Part shown: positions 8,949 to 19,750 of the stretch, piece after piece
How the letters are laid out: every line of letters starts with the position of its first letter
Numbering within the stretch: the first letter of the stretch is position 1
NCBI GenBank assembly: GCA_039030395.1
Contig: JBCCEF010000019.1
Span: forward strand, 1-64,000
Direction: 5' to 3'
Length of the DNA stretch: 64,000 bases
DNA from: Acidobacteriota bacterium
GTDB lineage: Bacteria; Acidobacteriota; Thermoanaerobaculia; Multivoradales; JBCCEF01
Notes under the pieces: model-generated
The model's database searches: none
Seen by the model: the letters and a program-made list of their open reading frames with translations, nothing else
What the model was told of the DNA's origin: nothing
Translations under genes and position numbers: made by a program

Positions 8949-9173
8949 ATGAACGAGGCGCGCCGGACCCTGCGCTCGTGGCTGCTGCTGGCGCTGCTGG
9001 AAAAGGGCTGCGGAGCCACCCGGGATCTTCCCCCAAGACGGCCGGCGCGGGTCCGCCCGCTGAGCGAATTCCAGCGACGTCAACTCGCCGGATCCCGGAC
9101 GGTGGTCTCGGGCGACCGAGCCCGTGAGACCGGCGGCGCCAGGGTCTTGACCTTTCCTCGGGCAACGCTCTGA
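8949..9173 (+). CDS. possible small basic protein coupled to rarA
   Basis: A 74-codon frame between the dehydrogenase and rarA. It begins MNEARRTLRSWLLLALLEKG, a short hydrophobic stretch after arginines, then a basic Arg/Pro-rich tail. Its TGA overlaps the rarA ATG (TGATG at 9171-9175), the kind of junction used elsewhere in this window for coupled genes, which is the main reason to list it. No family is recognised, and it could be an accidental open frame in GC-rich DNA. Confidence 0.3.
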   Translation: MNEARRTLRSWLLLALLEKGCGATRDLPPRRPARVRPLSEFQRRQLAGSRTVVSGDRARETGGARVLTFPRATL

Positions 9174-10528
9174 TGGGCCTGTTCGACGATCAACTCCCCA
9201 CCGGAGAAACCTCCGAGAGCACTCACGATCCGGAGATCGGCACGCCGCTGGCGGAGCGCATGCGGCCGCGCACCCTGGACGAGATCGTCGGACAGGACGA
9301 AGTGTTGGGGCCCCAGGGCTTCCTGCGCCAGGCTATCGCCCGGGATCGGGTGCCTTCGCTGGTTTTCTGGGGGCCTCCGGGATGCGGCAAGACCACCCTG
9401 GCGCTGATCATCGCCCGGGAGACGGACAGCCGTTTTGTCCCCTTCAGCGCCGTGACCTCGGGGATCAAAGAAGTCAAAGAGGTGATGACCGCCGCCGCCC
9501 GCCTGCGCCGGTCGGCGGGGCAGCGGACCCTGGTCTTCGTGGACGAGATCCACCGCTTCAACAAAGCCCAGCAGGACGCCTTCCTGCCCTTCGTCGAGCG
9601 CGGCGACATCGTGCTGGTGGGGGCGACCACCGAAAACCCGTCCTTCGAGATCAACTCGGCGCTGCTGTCGCGCTGCCGGGTGGTGGTGCTGGCGGCCCTC
9701 GGCGAGGCCGGGCTGGTGGTGTTGATGGAGCGCGCATTGGCGGATCAGAAGCGCGGCCTCGGGGAGGGAGGCGGCACCGCCGCTGCGGAGAGCGAGGCGC
9801 TCCATTCCCTGGCCGCTTTGGCCGGCGGCGACGCCCGGAGCGCCCTCAACCTGCTCGAACTGGCGGTGCTGGAGGCCGACGGTGCGCCCGTCGATACCGC
9901 GGTGGTGGAGCGCGTTGCCCAGCGCCGGGTGCTGCTGTACGACAAGGCCGGCGAAGAGCACTTCAACCTCATCTCCGCGCTCCACAAATCCTTGCGCGAG
10001 AGTGATCCGGACGCCGCCCTTTACTGGCTGGCGCGGATGCTCGAATCCGGTGAAGATCCCCGCTACCTGGCCCGTCGCATGGTGCGCTTTGCCTCGGAAG
10101 ATGTCGGCCTGGCGGATCCCCGGGCCCTCGGCCAGGCCCTCGCCGGCTGGCAGGCCTACGAGCGGCTGGGATCGCCGGAAGGGGACCTTGCCCTCGCCCA
10201 GGTCTGCCTGTACCTGGCCCTCGCCCCCAAGAGCGTCGCCGCCTACAAGGGCTTCAAGGAGGCCCGCCGCACGGTGCGCGAGCGGCCGGCGGACCCGGTG
10301 CCGATGGCGATTCGCAACGCACCCACCGGGCTGATGAAAGATCTCGGCTATGGCGAAGGCTATGTCTACGCTCCGGATACAGAGCTCGGCGTCGGCGGCA
10401 TCGACTGCCTGCCGGAGTCCCTCCAGGGGAGCCGTTTCTACCGTCCCTCGGGAGAGGGCTTTGAAGCGCGCCTCGGGGAGCGGTTGAAAAGGTTTCGGGA
10501 GTTGCGGGACCGGGCGCGCGGTGAGTGA
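9173..10528 (+). CDS. rarA: replication-associated recombination protein A (AAA+ ATPase)
   Basis: RarA/MgsA, 451 aa, related to eukaryotic WRNIP1 and to clamp-loader ATPases; acts at stalled replication forks. Seen: LAERMRPRTLDEIVGQDEVL at the N terminus, Walker A FWGPPGCGKTTLALIIA (about residues 63-79), Walker B TLVFVDEIHRFNKAQQD, sensor 1 GATTENPSFEIN, and the C-terminal family segment HFNLISALHKSLRESDPDAA. Length and domain order match complete family members. It ends 1 bp before the convergent dsbD stop codon. Confidence 0.95.
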   Translation: MGLFDDQLPTGETSESTHDPEIGTPLAERMRPRTLDEIVGQDEVLGPQGFLRQAIARDRVPSLVFWGPPGCGKTTLALIIARETDSRFVPFSAVTSGIKEVKEVMTAAARLRRSAGQRTLVFVDEIHRFNKAQQDAFLPFVERGDIVLVGATTENPSFEINSALLSRCRVVVLAALGEAGLVVLMERALADQKRGLGEGGGTAAAESEALHSLAALAGGDARSALNLLELAVLEADGAPVDTAVVERVAQRRVLLYDKAGEEHFNLISALHKSLRESDPDAALYWLARMLESGEDPRYLARRMVRFASEDVGLADPRALGQALAGWQAYERLGSPEGDLALAQVCLYLALAPKSVAAYKGFKEARRTVRERPADPVPMAIRNAPTGLMKDLGYGEGYVYAPDTELGVGGIDCLPESLQGSRFYRPSGEGFEARLGERLKRFRELRDRARGE

Positions 10529-10529
10529 C

Positions 10530-12350
10530 TCACCGCGCCTGGGCGATCCGCGGAATCCCTTGGAGCGCCTCGGCAATCTGGCCGGTGGTGAGCAGTTCGC
10601 TGAACAGATGAGGCTCGCCGTTTGGGCGATAGAGCAGGTAGAAGGGGATGCTGTAGCGCCCGTGGTCGTTCAGGAAGGCGGCGATGGTGTCGTCGCGGTT
10701 GGTCCAGTCGGCCTTCATGGCGACCACGCCGGCGTCCTCGAACAGCCGCGCTACTTCGGGGGTTTCGAGCACTAGGCGCTCGTTGGTTTTGCAGGTGAAG
10801 CACCAGTCGGCGGTGACGTCCACGAACACCGGCGTGCCGGCGGCGGCAAGGGATTCGGCTCTGTCGCGATCAAACTCCTGCCACTGGATGTAGCGCGCCG
10901 TCTCGGTGGCCGCGGTCGTCCCGCGAGTGGGTCCGGTGGCGGCGGTCGCCGCCAGGCCGATGGTGCCGACGGCCATCACCAAAGCGGCGGCGGTGGCGGC
11001 AATCCGCCCCTTCTCGCGGCCGCGCAGCCACACAAAGAGCGCCAGGGCGAGCAATCCCAATTCGATGAAGGCGAGGCGCTCGGCGCTGATCTGGCCGGCG
11101 AGCACATAGAGCAGCCAGACCGCCGCGGCGGCGAGCAGGAAGCCCATCACCTTGCGTAGGGTATCCATCCACGCGCCGGGCTTGGGTAGCCAGCGGGCCG
11201 AGCCCGGAAACACCGCCAGCAGCAGGTACGGCAGTGCCATGCCGAAACCGACGGCGGTGAACATTGTGAAGATGATCAGCCCCGGTTGTGCCAAGGCGAA
11301 TCCAATGGCGGTGCCGAGGAAGGGGGCGGAACAGGGCGTCGCCATCAGGGTGGCGAAGAGGCCGGACACGAAGTGGCCGCCGAGGCCCTGCCGCCGCGAG
11401 TCCATCGCCCGCATGGCGCTTCCCGGCAGAGTGATCTCGAACAAGCCCCAGAGGTTCAGGCTGAAGAGCACGATCACCACCGCCAGGAAAGTGACGAAGG
11501 CCGGCTGTTGGAACTGCACGCCCCAGCCCACGGCGGCGCCCGCGGCTCGCGCGCCGATGGCGGCGAAAGCGAGCGCCCAGAACGACACCAAGATGCCCGC
11601 CGCCGTCGCCAGGGAGCCGCTCACCACATGGGCGCGCCCCTGGCCGGCGCTTTTCACCATGCCGAAAACTTTGAGGGAGAGAATCGGCAAAACGCAGGGC
11701 ATGGCATTGAGGATCAGCCCGCCGATGACCCCGAACAGGAGGAACAACCCCAGGCTGCCGGGGGGGCCGCCACGGCCGGCGGGCAAGCCCTCGCCGTCGC
11801 CGAAGATCGCCGCGTTGATCGTCTCCCCGCCGTCGCCGACGGCCAGGTCGAATTGAACGGCAGTGGTCACCGGCGGCAGGCAGGAATTGTCGTCACAGGC
11901 CTGGTAGCGGAAGGTGCCCGAGAGCGGGTACTCGCCCGCTGCCGCGGAGGCCGGAACGGGTACCGCCGCCAGGATGCGCACTTCGCCCTCGTACACCGCC
12001 AGCGGCTCGTCCTCGAAGGCGAAGGTGAGCATTTCGCCGGCCGGATAGAGGGCCGTCGGCTGCGGCCAGCCTCCCGGCGCCTCGAGTTCGAGTTCGGTGG
12101 GAATCAGGTAATCGAAGGTCGGAAGGTTGGCGTTGACGTGCCAGCCGTCTTCGATCTCGACCACTGCCGCTAGCCGCGCCGTAGCGCCCGGCGGATAGGC
12201 CGTTTGGTCGGCCAGCAGGCGTACTTCGGCGCGCTCGACGACGGGGAATTGCCCGCTCGCCGTCAGGGCGAGGAACGAAGCCACGAAGAGCAGCAGACTG
12301 GCAAGCGACAGGCGGCGACGGGAAACTCGGAAGGGGCTCGCGGTGATCAT
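10530..12350 (-). CDS. dsbD: thiol:disulfide interchange protein DsbD
   Basis: Passes electrons from cytoplasmic thioredoxin across the inner membrane to periplasmic thiol proteins. About 606 aa. After a signal peptide (LSLASLLLFVASFLALTASG) comes a DsbD-type N-terminal domain with GWHVNANLP and a Cys pair in YQACDDNSCLPP. The membrane core has the redox cysteines in NAMPCVLPILSLKVFG and ATPCSAPFLGTAIGFAL. The C-terminal thioredoxin fold has DVTADWCFTCKTNE. ATG 12350 is chosen because it overlaps the upstream stop (ATGA); GTG 12359 is possible. Coupled to the thioredoxin/TPR gene. Confidence 0.93.
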   Translation of the reverse strand: MITASPFRVSRRRLSLASLLLFVASFLALTASGQFPVVERAEVRLLADQTAYPPGATARLAAVVEIEDGWHVNANLPTFDYLIPTELELEAPGGWPQPTALYPAGEMLTFAFEDEPLAVYEGEVRILAAVPVPASAAAGEYPLSGTFRYQACDDNSCLPPVTTAVQFDLAVGDGGETINAAIFGDGEGLPAGRGGPPGSLGLFLLFGVIGGLILNAMPCVLPILSLKVFGMVKSAGQGRAHVVSGSLATAAGILVSFWALAFAAIGARAAGAAVGWGVQFQQPAFVTFLAVVIVLFSLNLWGLFEITLPGSAMRAMDSRRQGLGGHFVSGLFATLMATPCSAPFLGTAIGFALAQPGLIIFTMFTAVGFGMALPYLLLAVFPGSARWLPKPGAWMDTLRKVMGFLLAAAAVWLLYVLAGQISAERLAFIELGLLALALFVWLRGREKGRIAATAAALVMAVGTIGLAATAATGPTRGTTAATETARYIQWQEFDRDRAESLAAAGTPVFVDVTADWCFTCKTNERLVLETPEVARLFEDAGVVAMKADWTNRDDTIAAFLNDHGRYSIPFYLLYRPNGEPHLFSELLTTGQIAEALQGIPRIAQAR

Positions 12351-13252
12351 CCGGCGCACTCCGCTTGGATGTCCTGCTGCAGTCGGCTGAGGGTGAACCG
12401 GGCCTCCCGCCGGAAGCGGCTGGTGGGATGTTCGGCGACGAAGGCATCGACCGCCGCAGAGGTTCCGGCACAGTCCTGCCGGTCGCGCGCCAGATGGACG
12501 CGGAACAAGCTCAGGGCCTCGGTGAGCGTCGGATCTTCCGGCGCGAAGTCGGCTACCGCCTGCGCGGCGCCGGCAAAGTCCCGGCTGAGGCGGAGGGAAT
12601 CCGCCAGCAGCAGGCGGAGCCAGTCCTCACCTTCCACCGCCACATCCTCTCGGGTCAGAAGGCGGCGATAGATTGCCGCCGCCCGGGCGCCATCGGAGCG
12701 CCGGCGTAGGGCCTCGGCGAGGCTGCGCAATACCTGCGGGTCCTCCGACACGACGTCGCGCCGGTAGCCCTCCATGAACTTCTGCCACCGGGCGACCTGG
12801 GCGTCGATCCGGGTGACGAAGGTCGGAGCCGGGAAGTAGCCTCGGATGGTCCCGATGCGCACCAGGTCCGCATCGATGATCAGGGTGGTGGGCAGGTTGC
12901 GGGCGTCGAAGCGGTCCTGCAGGCGCATTCCTTCGCCGGCGTCCTCCACATCCACCCGCAGCAGGACATAGTTTTCGGCCACCTGCGCAAAGCGAGTGGT
13001 GGAGAACACGTCTTTCTCGAGCTTCTTGCACCAGCCACACCATTCCGCGTAGAGATCGACCAGGATCAAGCGATCCGTCGAGCGGGCTTCGGCGAGGGCC
13101 TCTTCGACCCGGTCGTGCCACTTCGGCTCGGTGTTCGTTTCGGCGCCCGCCGGATAGGCCAGCGGGCCGCCGGCGGCAACGGCCAGCAGAGCGGCGAGGG
13201 CGGCGGAGTAGGCGAAACCGCGCGGGCGGCGCGGGAGTTGGGCTGGCGTCAT
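12347..13252 (-). CDS. exported thioredoxin-fold protein with TPR-like C terminus
   Basis: About 301 aa. A signal peptide (FAYSAALAALLAVAAGGPLA) is followed by a thioredoxin domain with active site LYAEWCGWCKKLEKDVFS and the cis-Pro region ARNLPTTLIID. The C-terminal half is helical and resembles degenerate TPRs (DGARAAAIYRRLLTREDVAV, LTEALSLFRVHLARDRQD). ATG 13252 is chosen for the AGGA ribosome site upstream and the signal peptide; the frame open to 13411 is not supported. It overlaps dsbD by 4 nt and is a likely periplasmic partner receiving electrons from DsbD. Confidence 0.87.
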   Translation of the reverse strand: MTPAQLPRRPRGFAYSAALAALLAVAAGGPLAYPAGAETNTEPKWHDRVEEALAEARSTDRLILVDLYAEWCGWCKKLEKDVFSTTRFAQVAENYVLLRVDVEDAGEGMRLQDRFDARNLPTTLIIDADLVRIGTIRGYFPAPTFVTRIDAQVARWQKFMEGYRRDVVSEDPQVLRSLAEALRRRSDGARAAAIYRRLLTREDVAVEGEDWLRLLLADSLRLSRDFAGAAQAVADFAPEDPTLTEALSLFRVHLARDRQDCAGTSAAVDAFVAEHPTSRFRREARFTLSRLQQDIQAECAG

Positions 13253-13398
13253 AACTGGCTTTCCTGGCGTGCGATGTGCGGATCGGTTCGGTCGGTCGCC
13301 TCGCTGTGGGCTGACCCCTGCTGGGTTTTCACTCACCTTCTGCAAGGACGATACCCACCGCCCCGTCGGCCGCCGGCCCGGTGATACCATCGCCCCCC

Positions 13399-14577
13399 GT
13401 GAGGCTCGCATCCCGCGTCGGCCGAATCGCCGAATCCGCCACCGCCCGCATCACCCGAAAGGCTTCCGAGCTGGCCGCTCGCGGCGTCGAGGTGATCAAT
13501 CTGGGCGTGGGTGAGCCGGACTTCGCCTCGCCGCCGGTGGCCGTCGAGGCGGCAGGCCGAGGGTTGGCGGAGGGGTTCACCCGCTACACGCCGACGGACG
13601 GCTTGCCGGCCCTGCGTGAAGCGCTGGCGAAGCGCTTCGACGAACGTCACGGCGCACCGTGGACCGCGCGGGACGGCGTGATCACCTGCGGCGCCAAGGT
13701 GGCGTTGCTGCAACTCGCGCTGGCCTGTTTCGAGGACGGCGACGAGGTGGTGTTGGCGAGCCCCTGCTGGGTGAGTTTCCCGCAGCAGATTCGCTTCGCC
13801 GGCGCTCGGCCGGTACCGGTGGCGACGGCCAGCTCGGAGGCCTTCGAGATCCGGGCGGAGCCGCTGCTGGCGGCGGTGACGGAGCGGACTCGTGCCATTC
13901 TGATCAACTCGCCGTCGAATCCGACCGGCGGCCTGATCGCCGCTGAAGAGCTGGAGCGGCTGACCGAAGGCTGCGCCGAGCGTGGCCTCCTGCTGATCGC
14001 CGACGAGACCTACGATCGCTTTGTTTTCGGCGGCCGGAACCACGCTTCGGCGGCCGCCCTGGCAGGCCGGTTTCCGGACACGGTGGTGTTGGTGGGATCC
14101 TTCTCCAAGACTTGGGCGATGACCGGCTGGCGGGTCGGCTATTTGTTTGGGCCGCCGGCGGTGGCGGGGGCGATCTCCAGGATCCAGAGCCACGGAACCG
14201 GCAACCCGACCTCCTTCGCTATGTTGGGTGCTCTGGCGGCCCTCGGCGAGGCGGATGAGGAGATCGCCCGGCGCCGGGACGAGTTCGAGCGCCGGCGCAA
14301 TGCCCTGCTGCCGCGCCTCAACGCACTGCCCGGTTTTCACTGTGAGGCGCCGATGGGTGCCTTTTACGCCTTTCCCCGAGTCGACGACCTCTTCCAGGAA
14401 GATCGGAAGGGTTCCGCCGACCTGGCAGACTTTTTTCTCGATCGGGCCGGGGTCGCCTTGGTGCCGGGAATCGCTTTCGGCGATGATCGGCACCTGCGCC
14501 TCTCCTACGCTTGTTCCGATGAGCGGTTGGAGAGGGGCCTCGAACAGATGGCGGCGGCCCTCGCCCGGCTTGACTAG
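13399..14577 (+). CDS. class I/II aminotransferase (aspartate aminotransferase-like)
   Basis: PLP-dependent fold type I aminotransferase, about 392 aa. N-terminal MRLASRVGRIAESATARITR and VINLGVGEPDFASPP are typical of the 1-gamma aspartate/prephenate aminotransferase group. The PLP lysine lies in GSFSKTWAMTGWRVGYLFG, the Asn in INSPSNPTGG, Asp-Tyr in IADETYDRFVF, and the carboxylate-binding Arg in LRLSYACSDERLERG. GTG 13399 is chosen because family members begin at this point; GTG 13381 is in frame 18 nt earlier. The precise substrate cannot be read from sequence alone. Divergent from the thioredoxin gene across 146 bp. Confidence 0.9.
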   Translation: MRLASRVGRIAESATARITRKASELAARGVEVINLGVGEPDFASPPVAVEAAGRGLAEGFTRYTPTDGLPALREALAKRFDERHGAPWTARDGVITCGAKVALLQLALACFEDGDEVVLASPCWVSFPQQIRFAGARPVPVATASSEAFEIRAEPLLAAVTERTRAILINSPSNPTGGLIAAEELERLTEGCAERGLLLIADETYDRFVFGGRNHASAAALAGRFPDTVVLVGSFSKTWAMTGWRVGYLFGPPAVAGAISRIQSHGTGNPTSFAMLGALAALGEADEEIARRRDEFERRRNALLPRLNALPGFHCEAPMGAFYAFPRVDDLFQEDRKGSADLADFFLDRAGVALVPGIAFGDDRHLRLSYACSDERLERGLEQMAAALARLD

Positions 14578-14592
14578 ACGGAGGAACATCGC

Positions 14593-16434
<1,842 letters not shown>

Positions 16435-16438
16435 CGCC

Positions 16439-16620
16439 AGCAGGCTGCTGAAATGCGCTTCGCGCATTTTTTCAGCAGCACTGCTAGCTGTTCCCTTCAG
16501 GGAGGCTAGGCGCCCCCCTCGCCCTGGACGGGCTCGCCCCCGTCCTCGGCGCCGCTGGCGCCGCCTCGCCCTGTGGGTTCGGTCGCGTGGAACTGGCGAC
16601 TTCGCCGCATCTTGCCAGTG
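16439..16620. repeat. composite hairpin repeat, copy 2 (reverse orientation)
   Basis: Starts five bases after the M2 peptidase stop. Terminal hairpin 16439-16485 pairs AGCAGGCTGCTGAAATGCGC with GCGCATTTTTTCAGCAGC and CTGCT around a TTC loop. The core follows in reverse: CTAGGCGCCCCCCTCGCCC, then GGACGGGCTC, then GGCGCCGCTGGCGCC. The outer part is a diverged hairpin (ACTGGC/GCCAGT, 16592-16618). Together with the BlaI operator this accounts for the 299 bp without a gene before blaI. Confidence 0.75.
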
Positions 16621-16675
16621 ATTGGGTTCTCGGGCTAGGCATACGCGCCGGCCGGTCTTGTCTTCACCGCGTGGT

Positions 16676-16703
16676 AGGATCTACGTAACTTGTAGTAGAT
16701 CCT
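16676..16703. promoter_or_regulatory. probable BlaI-type operator
   Basis: A perfect 9-bp inverted repeat, AGGATCTAC and GTAGATCCT, separated by 10 bp, ends 30 bp before the BlaI-family gene. BlaI/MecI repressors bind dyads rich in TAC/GTA steps upstream of their own operons, so autoregulation is likely. The dyad is seen directly; binding is inferred. Confidence 0.6.
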
Positions 16704-16733
16704 GAGAGACGGAGCCACGTTCAAGAAAGAGCC

Positions 16734-17183
16734 ATGCTCAAGAAATCGAACCGCCCGGCCACTAAACTCACCCGCTTCGAACTCGAAGTGATGGGGGAGC
16801 TGTGGAAACTCGGCCGGGCCTCGGTGCGGGAGTTGCTGGAGGCGCTGCCGAACCGCAAACAACCGGCGTACACCACCGTACAAACGATTGTCCGTCGGCT
16901 GGAAGAGAAGAACGCGGTGCGCCAGGTGCGCAAGGTCGGCAACGCCCACATCTACGAGCCGATGGTCTCGAAACAGGTGGCTTACCGGCGCTTGATCGAT
17001 GACTTTCTGGAGGTCTTCGGCGGTTCTCCGGCGCCGTTGATGGCCCATCTGGTGGAGTCCGGCCGCCTGAGCCTGGAAGACCTGAAAGACGCCGAACGGC
17101 TGATCGACGAGGACCTCGATCCGGCGAGTGCGGATCCAGAAAACGAAACCCTAGAAACCGAAACCCCAGAGACCGAAAACTAA
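16734..17183 (+). CDS. BlaI/MecI/CopY-family repressor
   Basis: Winged-helix repressor, 149 aa. The domain is clear: LTRFELEVMGELWKLGRASV, then LPNRKQPAYTTVQTIVRRLE (recognition helix) and VGNAHIYEPMVSK (wing). The C-terminal dimerisation helices carry the region corresponding to the BlaR-sensitive cleavage site. The last 15 residues repeat a Glu/Thr pattern (ETLETETPETEN). A dyad operator precedes it and an M56 protease gene follows 21 nt later, so this is a BlaI-BlaR type sensor pair. No beta-lactamase gene is nearby, so its target may be cell-wall or copper stress or something else. Confidence 0.93.
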   Translation: MLKKSNRPATKLTRFELEVMGELWKLGRASVRELLEALPNRKQPAYTTVQTIVRRLEEKNAVRQVRKVGNAHIYEPMVSKQVAYRRLIDDFLEVFGGSPAPLMAHLVESGRLSLEDLKDAERLIDEDLDPASADPENETLETETPETEN

Positions 17184-17204
17184 GAACCGCGGAGGCCGCG
17201 CCCG

Positions 17205-18329
17205 ATGTTGGACGACCCGATCGAGACAGGCTTCGCCCTCGGCGATACGGCTGCGTTTCTGGTCAACCATCTGGTGGAGGCGACCACCTTCGCGGCCCTG
17301 GTCGCTCTCCTCGCCCTGCTGCTGCGTCGCTCTTCGGCGCGGGTACGCTACCGCCTTCTCGGGGTGGCCGCCGCCAAGTTCTTTCTGCCCTCGGCGCTGA
17401 TCGTCTCCCTAGCCTCGGCCCTCGGCTGGTCGTTGCCAAACCTTCGTTCGCTGACCTGGTCGCCGGCCGATCGCCTCGTCGTGAACGGAGCCGGCGGTGC
17501 CTTGGTGGCAGCCCTAATCGCGGTCTGGTGCCTTGGTGCGGTCTTCGCCTGCTGCCGCCTGCTGCGGGCCAAGGGACAGATGAAGGCGTGGCTGCGGGAC
17601 AGCCGACCGGTGGAATCCGAAGAGCCCGTGGCGGGCGCCCTGGCCGCCGCCATGCGGCGTTCCGGCCTGCCCGTCGCGCCGCGCTGGGGGCATCCCCTCC
17701 AGGCCCGCTGGGTCGAAGGTCTTGCGTCGCCGGCCGTCTGGGGCCTGCGGCGGCCGTACCTCCTGCTGCCGCTGGCCATCGATCGGCACCTCTCCCGGGA
17801 AGAGCTGGACGCCGTGTTGCTGCACGAACTCGAACACCTGCGCCGGCGCGATCACTGGGCCGGTGCTCTGCAGCGAGCCCTGCGCGTGGTGTTCTGGTTT
17901 CACCCGTTGGTGTGGTGGCTCGATCAGCGCCTGCTGGCGGAACGGGAGCGCGCCTGTGACGAACGGGTCGTCGCCCTCGGCGGGCAGCCCCGGCACTACG
18001 CCCGGGGCCTCCTCAAGGTCGTGCGTCTGGGCATCGGCGGCCTGCGGCCGACGGCGATGGCCGCCGCCACGGCATCGGATCTGGAGCGGCGCATCGCGCA
18101 GATCCTGCACGGTCCGCCGGAGCGTTCGCCGCACCGCTGGACCCACGCGGCGGCCTCCGCCGCAGTGGTGATGCTCCTCGGCCTGTCTGTGGTGCTGGCT
18201 GGGCAGGGACGCTGCGATGTTCGGCTGTTGACCATCGATCCGGCGGAGCGCCTGTCGGCCGATGTCGACGGCAGCGATGTCGTCCGCGCCGCCTGCGTGA
18301 AGCCTCCGGAGCCGTGCATGGAAGGCTGA
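17205..18329 (+). CDS. M56-family membrane protease (BlaR1-like, no sensor domain)
   Basis: A 374-aa membrane zinc protease expected to cleave or inactivate the BlaI partner. Transmembrane segments include TTFAALVALLALLLRR, LIVSLASALGW and ALVAALIAVWCLGAVFA. The zinc motif is HELEHLRRRDHW, followed by VVFWFHPLVWWLDQRLL and ERACDERVVAL, all standard for M56. A final TM (AASAAVVMLLGLSVVLAG) ends with a short periplasmic tail of about 45 residues. Classical BlaR1 is near 590 aa with a penicillin-binding sensor domain; that is absent, so the signal sensed is unknown. Confidence 0.9.
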   Translation: MLDDPIETGFALGDTAAFLVNHLVEATTFAALVALLALLLRRSSARVRYRLLGVAAAKFFLPSALIVSLASALGWSLPNLRSLTWSPADRLVVNGAGGALVAALIAVWCLGAVFACCRLLRAKGQMKAWLRDSRPVESEEPVAGALAAAMRRSGLPVAPRWGHPLQARWVEGLASPAVWGLRRPYLLLPLAIDRHLSREELDAVLLHELEHLRRRDHWAGALQRALRVVFWFHPLVWWLDQRLLAERERACDERVVALGGQPRHYARGLLKVVRLGIGGLRPTAMAAATASDLERRIAQILHGPPERSPHRWTHAAASAAVVMLLGLSVVLAGQGRCDVRLLTIDPAERLSADVDGSDVVRAACVKPPEPCMEG

Positions 18330-18418
18330 GTCTTCCGAATCCGCACAGCCTTTTTCGCAGAAGTAACCCCTTCTTCGTGACGCGGGATTGATAGCTCGCG
18401 AAGGGTACTCCTTCCATT

Positions 18419-18479
18419 CCCGAGCCGGGGTTCATGGAGGCCCGGTGGCCTACCCGGCGGCCGGGCGCTGTGGCTCGGG
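18419..18479 (+). other. stable nested hairpin in leader of 18513 gene
   Basis: CCCGAGCC (18419-18426) pairs perfectly with GGCTCGGG (18472-18479), and inside it GCCCGG pairs with CCGGGC. It ends 33 nt before the lipoprotein start. It could be the terminator of the M56 gene or a structured leader; it matches no riboswitch I know. Confidence 0.4.
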
Positions 18480-18512
18480 AAGCGAAATTCTGTTCACGAA
18501 AAGGAGTGTGCG

Positions 18513-19706
18513 ATGAAGCGTTTGTTCTGGCTGATGGTGAGTAGCGCTGTGTTGTGGTGGGGATGTCCTCCGGGGGTACAGAACCCGCCGGTGACCGGGC
18601 CGACTTTCATGCCGTCCCGAGTTCCAATGCCTCCGACGGCGAAGCTGGTCTCCGACGGTGGCCGGTTGGCGGTGGACGGGCCGCTGGCGCGGGTTCGATC
18701 CGCTCTCCATCCGAAGCACGGCCTGGTGATTTCCCTCGAACTGCCGCGGGGTGAGGAACTGGGCGCCGCCGGAGTGGTTGTCGAAGGGTCTGAGTCCGAG
18801 GAGCCGGTGTCCTTGGTGGCGCTGGAAAATGCCACCGAGCGGCTGGCGACGACCTTCCCGCCGGGGCCGGACAATGGCACCATCTGGCGCACCTTCCAGC
18901 TACCCTTGTCCGCCGCGTCGGATCTCGAAGGAGCGCGCTTTCGGGCCACTGCGGAACTCTCCCGGGATCTCGACTTCACCCGCGTCCTGGTGGGCGTTCC
19001 CTCGACGCCGGGCTCCTACATCGTGGGCGCCTTCGCCGACGAGCCGTTGCTGCGCGACCCGCGCACCATCGCCGCCGGCGTCGATTATCTCGGCACCGAC
19101 GAGGCGATCCAGCACCTGCGCATCCCGGCCGGCGCCCTGCTGCCGGGGACGAAGGCCTTCGACGGCATGGTGTCCTTCACCGAGGCGCCCTTCGACGGCG
19201 ACCGTTTCAACGTCGATACGCTGATGATGCGGCCGGAGGGCATCCGCGTCGGCGATACGGTGCCGGTACGGCTGCTGCGCTTTGCCAACCGCACCGTCGA
19301 GCCCATCCGCATCGCCTCCGGCGACGGCGATCTGTTCTTCGAGATCACCGCCACCTTGTCGCCGAACGCCTACTCCGGGGGATTCATCACCATCCTGCCG
19401 GACGGCACTTACAGGAGCACCACCTCCCTCACCCCGGTGATGTCCTTCCAGCGGGTGGTGGAAGGCGATCCGGTGGGTCAACCGATCGTGGTGGATTCAG
19501 CGAAGGTGCCGGTGTCGGGATTTCCGTTCTACCTGGCGAGCGATGGCGGTCGCTGGCGGGAGGAACCGCCGTCCGGCCGCCTGGTGACCACCGAAACCTC
19601 GAACTTCTTCTACGACAACGGCCCGATCAATCAGTTCTTCCACAGCAACGGTCTGGGGGACGGCGTGCTGGCGGCCTGCAAGAAGAAGAGCGCGGTTCTG
19701 CAGTGA
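18513..19706 (+). CDS. lipoprotein of unknown function
   Basis: A 397-aa protein with a lipoprotein signal (LFWLMVSSAVLWWGC), the Cys being the expected lipidation site at about residue 18. No enzymatic motif is recognised. The body looks beta-rich (VVVEGSESEEPVSLVALENA, PVRLLRFANRTVEPIRIASG) and ends with a Cys- and Lys-containing tail (GVLAACKKKSAVLQ). AAAAGGAG lies just upstream of the ATG. The upstream BlaI/M56 pair is on the same strand 183 bp away, so co-regulation is possible but a strong hairpin lies between. Confidence 0.75.
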   Translation: MKRLFWLMVSSAVLWWGCPPGVQNPPVTGPTFMPSRVPMPPTAKLVSDGGRLAVDGPLARVRSALHPKHGLVISLELPRGEELGAAGVVVEGSESEEPVSLVALENATERLATTFPPGPDNGTIWRTFQLPLSAASDLEGARFRATAELSRDLDFTRVLVGVPSTPGSYIVGAFADEPLLRDPRTIAAGVDYLGTDEAIQHLRIPAGALLPGTKAFDGMVSFTEAPFDGDRFNVDTLMMRPEGIRVGDTVPVRLLRFANRTVEPIRIASGDGDLFFEITATLSPNAYSGGFITILPDGTYRSTTSLTPVMSFQRVVEGDPVGQPIVVDSAKVPVSGFPFYLASDGGRWREEPPSGRLVTTETSNFFYDNGPINQFFHSNGLGDGVLAACKKKSAVLQ

Positions 19707-19750
19707 GAGAGCGGTCCGGGTTCGGCATGCCCTGAGCCCGGCCGGTCGGT

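Noticed and set aside
18419-18512. cyclic-di-GMP or other known riboswitch
   Set aside because: No consensus core of any known class could be matched; only a hairpin is supported.
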